Positions 58,430 through 64,000 of a stretch of DNA of 64,000 nt are shown here, piece after piece; the stretch's first letter is position 1, and every line of letters begins with the position of its first letter. A program made the translations under genes and the position numbers. The DNA comes from Clostridium sp. C2-6-12 (GTDB lineage: Bacteria > Bacillota > Clostridia > Clostridiales > Clostridiaceae). The DNA is taken from assembly GCF_009928485.1 (NCBI RefSeq), contig NZ_JAABNP010000028.1:1-64000 (forward strand), given 5' to 3'. The notes under the pieces were generated by a model. The model saw nothing but the letters and a program-made list of their open reading frames with translations, made no database searches and was not told where the DNA came from.

Positions 58430-58495
58430 TGTCGCAAATATATATAAACATAAATAACATAAGGTTTTAATTAACTGCGACACCAAAATCGCAAA
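58430..58495 (+). repeat. Iteron-like repeats beside the origin
   Basis: TCGCAAA occurs at 58432-58438 and 58489-58495, and TGTCGCA (58430-58436) is repeated inverted as TGCGACA (58476-58482). Short repeats next to the stem-loop are the usual Rep-binding sites in this type of replicon. Confidence 0.6.
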
Positions 58496-58513
58496 AAAAA
58501 GGAGGAGAATACT

Positions 58514-59479
58514 ATTCCAAAAGATTCCCAATCAAGAAAATGGCAAATAACTATTAATAACCCCCTAGAAAAAGATTTTACCCATGATAAAATTAAAGAA
58601 GAAATTAAAAAAATAAAATCGTGTATCTATTATTGTCTAAGTGATGAAATTGGAAGTAAAGAAAAAACACATCATACACATATATTTATTGCTTGTTCTT
58701 CATCAGTACGATTTAGTACCATTAAAAATAGATTTTCACAAGCACATATAGAAATGGCAAGAGGTACATCAGAACAAAATAGAGATTATGTTTTTAAAAA
58801 TGGGAAATATGAAAAAGAGAAAGGTGTAACAAAATTACCTGATACCCAAGAGGAATTTGGAGAAATGCCACTCGAAAGACAAGGTGCTAGAAATGATATT
58901 AACGACCTTTATGATATGATAAAAGATGGTATGTCTGATTATGAAATCTTTGAAGAAAATCCAAATTATATTTTGCAAATTGATACTTTAGAGAAGGTTA
59001 GGCAAACATTTCGGCAAAATGAATATAAAAGTAAAGTAAGGGAAATTATTGTTACATATATTTGGGGTAAATCCGGTACAGGAAAAACTCATGGTGTAAT
59101 GAACAAATATGGATTCGAAAATGTTTATAGAGTTACGAATTATTCTCATGGTGGTTTCGATGGATATAGAGGACAAGATGTAATTATCTTTGAAGAGTTT
59201 TATTCTAATTTCAAAATTCAAGATATGTTAAATTATTTAGATTGTTATCCACTTGAGCTTCCTTGTCGTTATACTAATAAGGTGGCATGTTTTACCAAAA
59301 TCTATATTATTTCTAATATAGATTTATTTCAACAATATTTAAATATACAAGTAGAATACCCTGAAACTTGGATAGCTTTTTTAAGAAGAATAAATAAAGT
59401 AATAGAGTATCATAATTATAATAGTTTCAATGAATATGAAATAAATGATTATATTGAAAATTATAGAGATAGCAAATAA
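58514..59479 (+). CDS. rep: CRESS-virus-like replication initiator (HUH endonuclease and SF3 helicase)
   Basis: The 321-residue protein has the layout of circovirus and geminivirus Reps. The nickase domain shows motif I KWQITINNP (9-17), motif II HHTHIFI (53-59) and motif III YVFK with Tyr92. The helicase domain has Walker A WGKSGTGKT (184-192), Walker B VIIFEEF (about 223-229) and motif C IISN (Asn268). It should nick the stem-loop 88 nt upstream and drive rolling-circle replication. No ATG, GTG or TTG lies between the preceding in-frame stop (58472) and residue 81; AGGAGGAG sits 6-8 nt before an ATT at 58514, which I take as the start. Starting at the ATG of residue 81 would remove motifs I and II. 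Confidence 0.93.
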   Translation: MPKDSQSRKWQITINNPLEKDFTHDKIKEEIKKIKSCIYYCLSDEIGSKEKTHHTHIFIACSSSVRFSTIKNRFSQAHIEMARGTSEQNRDYVFKNGKYEKEKGVTKLPDTQEEFGEMPLERQGARNDINDLYDMIKDGMSDYEIFEENPNYILQIDTLEKVRQTFRQNEYKSKVREIIVTYIWGKSGTGKTHGVMNKYGFENVYRVTNYSHGGFDGYRGQDVIIFEEFYSNFKIQDMLNYLDCYPLELPCRYTNKVACFTKIYIISNIDLFQQYLNIQVEYPETWIAFLRRINKVIEYHNYNSFNEYEINDYIENYRDSK

Positions 59480-59525
59480 TCACAACACAAATGATTTTAA
59501 AATGTTAACAAAAGGAGGAAATCCA

Positions 59526-59783
59526 TTGAATAATATAAAGAATCTAATTCCGGAAATAAAAATGGTTTATACAGTTCAAGAAGTTTCTAAAATATTAGGA
59601 GTAAATAAAAATAGTGTCTATAGTCTTATAAATGCAGGTGTTATAAAAACCATGAAGTTAGGCAGACAAAAAATAACAATAAACTCATTGGTAGAATTTT
59701 TGGAAAATTATGATGGTTATGACCTTAGTGACTTATCTAATATTAGATGTATCTATGAATATAAAAACAGTATAAAATCTTAA
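59526..59783 (+). CDS. Excisionase-like helix-turn-helix protein
   Basis: The 85-residue protein has a MerR-type winged helix of the excisionase family: YTVQEVSKILGVNKNSVYSLINAG, then VIKTMKLGRQKITINSLVEFLE. Such proteins bend DNA at the element ends to favour excision, and the arm-type repeats near both ends would be targets. The start is TTG at 59526, with AAAGGAGG 7 nt upstream; the frame opens earlier, inside rep. It is the last gene of the rightward operon and is followed by a terminator. Confidence 0.82.
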   Translation: MNNIKNLIPEIKMVYTVQEVSKILGVNKNSVYSLINAGVIKTMKLGRQKITINSLVEFLENYDGYDLSDLSNIRCIYEYKNSIKS

Positions 59784-59814
59784 TTTGTAATATTTAATTA
59801 TAAATGAAATGAAA

Positions 59815-59857
59815 AAATGAGGTGCTTTAAAACGAAAAATTTTTAAACACCTCATTT
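59815..59857. terminator. Bidirectional terminator inside the element
   Basis: AAATGAGGTG (59815-59824) pairs with CACCTCATTT (59848-59857) between the convergent excisionase-like and secreted-protein genes. Confidence 0.85.
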
Positions 59858-59879
59858 CTATATAAATATGTATTCTCTA

Positions 59880-60605
59880 TTAATTAGTCATTTTTCCATC
59901 AGCTTCAAAGTGATAAGAAGTTCCATTGATTATTCTTGAACCTATTTGCATTTCTCCATTTTGACCTAAATAATACCAAGTGCCATTTGACTGCAACCAT
60001 GCATTTTCTTGCATAACTCCTGAATTTGAATCAAGGTAATACCATATACCTCTATCCGACATTGTGTCACCTTGAAACCAATTTGTAGTCATAGCTCCTG
60101 TAGCTTCATCGAAGTGGTATTGTTTATCATTAACTTTATACCAACCTCTTGCTGCATTACCTGATTGTGTGAAGAAATACCATTTTCCATCAATAGCTCT
60201 CCAGTTATTCTTAACTAAACTAACTCCGTCTTCTGAATAGAATTTATCTTGCCACTTCGCTGTACTCCCATCATTTTGTATTAAATACAAATCAGATGTT
60301 ATAAACCCTTTAACTATCTTAACATGTGAAGAGTCAGCCTTCTCATTGAATGCTGATGTACCGTTTTGATAGTTAGGTGTTCTAAAAGGCAGCATTACTC
60401 CAGTTCCTTTACCTATATCTCCTCTATCTCCTTTTATTGTTATTTCAGATTTAGAGTTCTGTTTAGATTGTTCCATAGTTTGACCTGTGTCAACCACTTT
60501 ACCATGGAGCTCTGCATGAGCAGGTACTGCACCCATAGTCATGACCGTAGCTATAGCAGCCGCAACAGTTACAAATTTTTTTGATATTTTATTAATATTA
60601 ACCAC
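59880..60605 (-). CDS. Secreted cell-wall-binding repeat protein, copy A
   Basis: The protein of about 241 residues has a signal peptide ending AHA. A short variable segment follows (ELHGKVVDT), then a domain of about 80 residues (TMEQSKQNSKSEITIKGDRG to DGSTAKWQDKFYS), then four or five choline/glucan-binding-type repeats with GWYKVNDKQYHFDEATGAM and NGTWYYLGQNGEMQIG. It should bind teichoic acid or another wall polymer from outside. A paralogue lies 19 nt further on. Its GTG start at 60605 is only 1 nt from AAGG; an in-frame ATT at 60596 is better spaced from AAGGGG, so the true start is uncertain. It is cargo of the element. Confidence 0.85.
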   Translation of the reverse strand: MVNINKISKKFVTVAAAIATVMTMGAVPAHAELHGKVVDTGQTMEQSKQNSKSEITIKGDRGDIGKGTGVMLPFRTPNYQNGTSAFNEKADSSHVKIVKGFITSDLYLIQNDGSTAKWQDKFYSEDGVSLVKNNWRAIDGKWYFFTQSGNAARGWYKVNDKQYHFDEATGAMTTNWFQGDTMSDRGIWYYLDSNSGVMQENAWLQSNGTWYYLGQNGEMQIGSRIINGTSYHFEADGKMTN

Positions 60606-60624
60606 CCCTTAAAAATACTATTTT

Positions 60625-61353
60625 TTAACTAGTAAGTTTGCCATCAACTTCAAATTTATAAGATACACCATTGATTATTCTTGAACCTATTTGCATTTCT
60701 CCATTTTGACCTAAATAATACCAAGTGCCATTTGACTGCAACCATGCATTTTCTTGCATAACTCCTGAATTTGAATCAAGGTAATACCATATACCTCTAT
60801 CCGACATTGTGTCACCTTGAAACCAATTTGTAGTCATAGCTCCTGTAGCTTCATCGAAGTGGTATTGTTTATCATTAACTTTATACCAACCTCTTGCTGC
60901 ATTACCTGATTGTGTGAAGAAATACCATTTTCCATCAATAGCTCTCCAGTTATTCTTAACTAAACTAACTCCGTCTTCTGAATAGAATTTATCTTGCCAC
61001 TTCGCTGTACTTCCATCATTTTGTATTAAGTACAAATCAGATGTAATAAATCCTTTAACTATTTTAACATGTGAAGAGTCAGCTTTCTCATTAAATGCTG
61101 ACGTACCATTTTGATAGTTAGGTGTTCTAAAAGGTAACATTACTCCAGTACCTTTACCTATATCTCCTCTATCTCCTTTTATAGTTATCTCAGATTTAGA
61201 GTTTTGTTTTGATTGCTCCATAGTTTGCCCGTCATGCCCAATACTGTTAATCTTAATTTCAGCATTGGCAGGAACTGCTCCCATAGTTATAACAGTAGCT
61301 ATAGCAGCTGCACCAGTTACAATTTTTTTTGATATTTTATTAATATTAACCAC
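60625..61353 (-). CDS. Secreted cell-wall-binding repeat protein, copy B
   Basis: This 242-residue paralogue is almost identical to copy A from TMEQSKQNSK to the middle of the last repeat. It differs right after the signal peptide (EIKINSIGHD instead of ELHGKVVDT) and in the last ten residues (SYKFEVDGKLTS). It has the same signal peptide and the same AAGGGGTGG leader, with the same doubt between GTG at 61353 and a better spaced ATT nine bases later. The tandem arrangement points to recent duplication with local diversification of the mature N-terminus. Function unknown. Confidence 0.85.
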   Translation of the reverse strand: MVNINKISKKIVTGAAAIATVITMGAVPANAEIKINSIGHDGQTMEQSKQNSKSEITIKGDRGDIGKGTGVMLPFRTPNYQNGTSAFNEKADSSHVKIVKGFITSDLYLIQNDGSTAKWQDKFYSEDGVSLVKNNWRAIDGKWYFFTQSGNAARGWYKVNDKQYHFDEATGAMTTNWFQGDTMSDRGIWYYLDSNSGVMQENAWLQSNGTWYYLGQNGEMQIGSRIINGVSYKFEVDGKLTS

Positions 61354-61563
61354 CCCTTAAAAATACTAATTGCAATCATGAAATTCTATTATAATATTAT
61401 TGCATAAAATACTATTTTCTTTATATATTACAATAAAAGTATATCCTTAAATGTATTTAATATCAATAGATGTTTTTATAAGGTTATTTTATATTATATT
61501 TACCATAATGATTTTATTATTTATGTATGAATATAAAACAGAAAATAATATCATAATATTATT

Positions 61564-61600
61564 GTGGGAAAAATTATTTTGTGGGAAAATAGTGGGAAGA
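61564..61600. repeat. Arm-type repeats, right end
   Basis: GTGGGAAAA (61564), GTGGGAAAA (61581) and GTGGGAAGA (61592) share the GTGGGA core with the left-end repeats and lie 75-110 nt inside attR. The rest of 61354-61673 shows only AT-rich promoter-like sequence. Confidence 0.65.
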
Positions 61601-61673
61601 TATACTGTTATAGAAAAGTTGGTCTTTTAGAAAGCATTAAAACAAGAGGTTTAGTGTTTTTTAGTGTCATGTA

Positions 61674-61723
61674 GAAGCTAGACATGGTAAAGCATTTAAA
61701 GGTCTTTTAGATAGATATTTTAA
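61674..61723 (+). repeat. attR: right attachment-site repeat
   Basis: This 50-nt copy of the rubrerythrin 3' end matches 53680-53729 with one mismatch. An extra 11-nt match to its GGTCTTTTAGA part lies at 61621-61631. Confidence 0.9.
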
Positions 61724-61727
61724 TTAA
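61674..61727 (+). pseudogene. Displaced original 3' end of the rubrerythrin gene
   Basis: Eighteen codons read [17 protein letters not shown] and stop, in the same frame as the C-terminus of the intact gene 8 kb to the left. No start or upstream part is present. It is the tail cut off when the element integrated, and it is followed by the gene's likely original terminator (61756-61794). Confidence 0.9.
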
Positions 61728-61755
61728 GATTAAATTCATAGAGTTCTTATAGTAT

Positions 61756-61794
61756 AAAAGAGCAAACACTTATATGAGTATTTGCTCTTTTTGC
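61756..61794. terminator. Terminator, original rubrerythrin end and macrodomain gene
   Basis: AAAAGAGCAAA (61756-61766) pairs with TTTGCTCTTTT (61781-61791). T tracts on both strands make it bidirectional. It lies directly after the displaced rubrerythrin tail. Confidence 0.85.
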
Positions 61795-61796
61795 AT

Positions 61797-62450
61797 TTAC
61801 AACCTTTGTTCATATAATTTTTGAAAAGTATTATAAGTTTTTTCATCAATGCAGACTATAGCGATTTCATCTAAAATATCTGGCGAGTTTTTAATGAAGG
61901 ATAAAATTTCATCTAATGCTATATTGCAAGCTTCTTCTAGTGGATAAGAATAAGCGCCAGTACTTATAGAAGGGAAGGCTATAGTTTTTATAGGATGTTC
62001 AGTTATATATTCAATTGAATCTCTTAGTAAATAATCCTTATGTTTATTTTCAGTAAATATATTTGTATTAAATAGATATAAATTTTTATTAATATATTCA
62101 TTGATTTGATTTCTGTAATAATCAGAATAATTAACGGCAACTTCAAGCACAGAACTATAGGCGCTTCTTAAGTATTTTTCTTCAGAACCGCTATGCCTAT
62201 AAATAGGACCTACCGTATGTATTACCCAATATACACCTAGTTCGGTTAAATTATATGATTTCGTTATTTTTGACTTACCAGTTAAGCAGCCGTTTAAAGT
62301 TTTACATTCTTCTAATAATTTTGCGCCACACGCTCTATGGATTGCTCCATCAACACCACCTCCACCAAGTAGGGAGGTATTGGCAGCATTTACTATTGCA
62401 TCAAATTTAATTTTGGTTATATCACCTAGTAATATTTCAAGCTTTGTCAA
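61797..62450 (-). CDS. Macrodomain protein (ADP-ribose hydrolase type)
   Basis: The 217-residue protein has a macro fold of the O-acetyl-ADP-ribose deacetylase/YmdB type: ILLGDITKIKFDAIVNAANTSLLGGGGVDGAIHRACG, VIHTVGPIYRH, and a second ligand loop FPSISTGAYSYPLEEA. It would remove ADP-ribose-type groups or bind ADP-ribose. An insertion of about 45 residues (EYINKNLYLFNTNIFTENKH region) makes it longer than usual. The GTG at 62459 lies inside the GAGGTGA site; the TTG at 62450 is the start. It lies outside the element, next to attR. Confidence 0.92.
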   Translation of the reverse strand: MTKLEILLGDITKIKFDAIVNAANTSLLGGGGVDGAIHRACGAKLLEECKTLNGCLTGKSKITKSYNLTELGVYWVIHTVGPIYRHSGSEEKYLRSAYSSVLEVAVNYSDYYRNQINEYINKNLYLFNTNIFTENKHKDYLLRDSIEYITEHPIKTIAFPSISTGAYSYPLEEACNIALDEILSFIKNSPDILDEIAIVCIDEKTYNTFQKLYEQRL

Positions 62451-62609
62451 ATAAATCACCTCATATTTATAGTCATAAATTCTCTTAATTAATAGTTTAC
62501 ACCTAAATCACTAAAATAAAAATAGTTATTTTACAGAAAATGTAAGAAGGATACATACTCTTATAAAGTACGTATCCTAGATTTTTCTTCTGAAATAAAT
62601 TATTAGAAA

Positions 62610-63260
62610 CTATAATATTGACTTAAGCTCTAAATTTTTTCTTCTATTATCTAATGGATTTAAATTAATATGGTGTATTTTCATTGTCTCATCAGGGTTC
62701 ATGATTAATTCATCTAAGCGAATTCTACCATCTTTGGTATTGGCAACAACCATTATTTCCATACCTTTTTTATAAGTTACCCAGTTGTAGCCATCTTTAA
62801 CAACCTTATTAACATCTTCCATAGATATTAAAGCTGTTTCTTTAGGATTACCAAATTTATCTCTTAAAATTATTCCCATAGTCTCATGATCGATTTTTGT
62901 GCAATCATTTTTTAAGTTTCTATTATATAATTCTAAATTTTCTTTTCTATTATCTAATGTATTTCCATTTAAGTGTTTTATTGGAGCTTTTGTATTTACA
63001 TCTAAAATTACAGATTGAATAGTTTGCTTAGCGGGCATATTTTTCCCATTTACTTTAGTAGTTGTTAGCGTTTGGACTAAATAATTGTTAAAATCTTTAT
63101 GCCATTCAGCAAACCAAATTCCTGCATTTTTAACTCTTTCGGCATCAAAAGTATCTATTTTGCAGATAAGTTCAGTTCCATCTTTTTTTAAGACAGAAAT
63201 TTCTGTGATATTGCCTTTTGTAGTATATTTATTTTCTTGAGTTTTATAATTTGTATTTAT
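62610..63260 (-). CDS. HNH-like protein with two DNR/NL repeats; apparent ATA start
   Basis: The product has two copies of an HNH-type element, IKHLNGNTLDNRKENLEL and HHINLNPLDNRRKNLEL, like the half-motifs of phage and intron HNH nucleases. The frame begins far upstream of the first ATG (63038). An extra 74 residues (NTNYKTQENKYTTKGNITEI... to WFAEWHKDFNNYLV) are in frame and protein-like. The only start preceded by a ribosome site is ATA at 63260, 7 nt after AAGAGGTG, with an in-frame TGA just upstream. Either a rare AUA start or a lost ATG is implied. Nuclease activity is uncertain, since the first copy has one histidine and the set of metal ligands is incomplete. Confidence 0.65.
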   Translation of the reverse strand: MNTNYKTQENKYTTKGNITEISVLKKDGTELICKIDTFDAERVKNAGIWFAEWHKDFNNYLVQTLTTTKVNGKNMPAKQTIQSVILDVNTKAPIKHLNGNTLDNRKENLELYNRNLKNDCTKIDHETMGIILRDKFGNPKETALISMEDVNKVVKDGYNWVTYKKGMEIMVVANTKDGRIRLDELIMNPDETMKIHHINLNPLDNRRKNLELKSIL

Positions 63261-63481
63261 GGTAAAGCACCTCTTTCATAATTTTATGTTTAAATAATAA
63301 ATTTAGATATTTAAATATGCCATTTATCAGAAAAATAACATAAAATAGATTATTCTACAAGATAGTATTATAATTATAACCATACATACCTGATTTAAAC
63401 ATTATATCATTATACCAAATTAATATTATAAAAGAAATACAACTTAATAAAAAAGTACAAGAATATTTAACTTGTAAAAAT

Positions 63482-63551
63482 AATTACTTAGTTACTAAGT
63501 AATTAGGTAAAACTAAAAATAGGTAGACATAGCTGCTTTTACTAAGTAAAA
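63482..63551. promoter_or_regulatory. Two palindromes upstream of the MATE gene
   Basis: AATTACTTAG-TTA-CTAAGTAATT (63482-63504) is a perfect 10-bp inverted repeat. TTTTACTAAGTAAAA (63537-63551) is a second palindrome sharing ACTnAGT-type half-sites. Such pairs are typical operators of MarR-like regulators. The rest of 63261-63657 shows nothing. Confidence 0.5.
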
Positions 63552-63657
63552 TAAAAGGTGATGTTTGGAAAAGTGTGAAATAATACATTGTAAGAGAACA
63601 TGTAAAGTAAAGAAATATAGATTGTTTTATATGAAAGTTTAATAAGAGGGAATAATT

Positions 63658-64000
63658 ATGATAATTACAAAAGAATTAAAAAATATAGCTCAAGATAAAA
63701 AATTTATACGAAAAACTATAGCAATTACAGTTCCAATAGCTTTGCAAGCTTTATTGAATACAAGTCTAAATCTTGTAGACACGGTAATGATTGGAAGTTT
63801 AGGTCAACAATCTATTGCAGCTGTTGGATTAGCTAATAAGGTATTCTTTGTATTCACTTTGCTGCTATTTGGAATCGTAAGTGGTTCTTCAATTTTAACT
63901 GCCCAATATTTTGGAAAAAGAGATATTAAAAACATAAGAAGAGTATTAGGAATGTCTTTAAGCATAGGATTAGCTGGATCATTTATTTTTGTGATTCCAA
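63658..64000 (+). CDS. MATE family efflux transporter (N-terminal part)
   Basis: The first 114 residues of a MATE transporter are present: a short cytoplasmic start, then FIRKTIAITVPIALQALLN, LVDTVMIGSLGQQSIAAVGLAN, and GIVSGSSILTAQYFGKRD. The VDTVMIGxLG and AQYFGKRD motifs are characteristic. It would export drugs or metabolites using an ion gradient. AAGAGGG precedes the ATG. The gene runs off the right edge of the window. Confidence 0.9.
   Translation, partial: MIITKELKNIAQDKKFIRKTIAITVPIALQALLNTSLNLVDTVMIGSLGQQSIAAVGLANKVFFVFTLLLFGIVSGSSILTAQYFGKRDIKNIRRVLGMSLSIGLAGSFIFVIP

Larger units (their letters stand above)
53680..61723. mobile_element. Integrative element with CRESS-virus-like replication module
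   Basis: An element of about 8 kb lies between direct repeats in the 3' end of the reverse rubrerythrin gene. In order it holds arm-type repeats, a tyrosine integrase, a regulator on the minus strand, a long imperfect palindrome, three genes ending with an FtsK-like ATPase, a stem-loop origin, rep, an excisionase-like gene and two secreted-protein genes on the minus strand, then arm-type repeats again. The Rep and origin are of the type used by circoviruses and related bacterial plasmids (the pCRESS group). No conjugation genes apart from the FtsK-like protein, and no capsid gene, are recognised. It probably excises as a circle and replicates by rolling circle; this is inference. Confidence 0.9.

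Noticed and set aside
61621-61631. Additional 11-nt match to the att core just left of attR
   Set aside because: Too short to argue for a second integration event; noted only with attR.

Overview
The window is about 64 kb of AT-rich DNA with Clostridium-type signals: strong AGGAGG ribosome binding sites, frequent TTG and GTG starts, spore coat genes, a SpoVB flippase, a V-type ATPase and strict-anaerobe redox proteins such as reverse rubrerythrin. Gene content and style fit a Clostridium sensu stricto species, perhaps near C. beijerinckii; that placement is inference. No rRNA, tRNA or CRISPR array was seen.

Positions 1-22080 carry signalling and envelope genes: a c-di-GMP enzyme with an extracytoplasmic sensor, a hydrogenase-like sensor kinase, an FtsA-like ATPase, an M20 amidohydrolase, an RluA pseudouridine synthase, two convergent MOP flippases (MurJ/YtgP type and SpoVB), a soluble chemoreceptor, a membrane-anchored beta-propeller, a radical SAM enzyme, and four small spore-coat genes arranged as two duplicated pairs.

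Positions 22485-31105 are a complete V/A-type ATPase operon (H-I-K-E-C-F-A-B-D). Its K subunit keeps the full Na+ ligand set. A small interspersed repeat sits between F and A. Then come a TagO/WecA-type transferase, a candidate structured RNA, a SAM-I riboswitch and a split methionine synthase. Positions 36160-52750 hold ordinary chromosomal genes: acyltransferase, MBL hydrolase, ECF S component, DUF1292, 6S RNA, a Spo0E-like protein, HprK, an M18 peptidase, a PHP phosphoesterase, a two-gene ABC exporter, a degenerate pyruvate kinase homologue, and a DnaJ/DUF5685 pair.

The most remarkable region is 53680-61711, an integrated element of about 8 kb in the 3' end of the reverse rubrerythrin gene. 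It is bounded by a 50-bp direct repeat with one mismatch, and the displaced original gene tail and terminator lie at the far end. It encodes a tyrosine integrase, a probable regulator, a membrane protein, a small FtsK-like ATPase, an excisionase-like protein and a replication initiator. The initiator has the full domain layout of eukaryotic CRESS-DNA virus Reps (HUH endonuclease plus SF3 helicase). Just upstream lies a perfect 10-bp stem-loop whose loop contains TAGTATTAC, the circovirus-type nicking nonanucleotide. The element also has arm-type repeats at both ends, a large imperfect palindrome that could be a single-strand origin, and two near-identical secreted cell-wall-binding proteins as cargo. 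The rep gene appears to start at ATT.

To the right of the element are a macrodomain gene, an HNH-like gene that seems to start at ATA, and the beginning of a MATE transporter that runs off the window.
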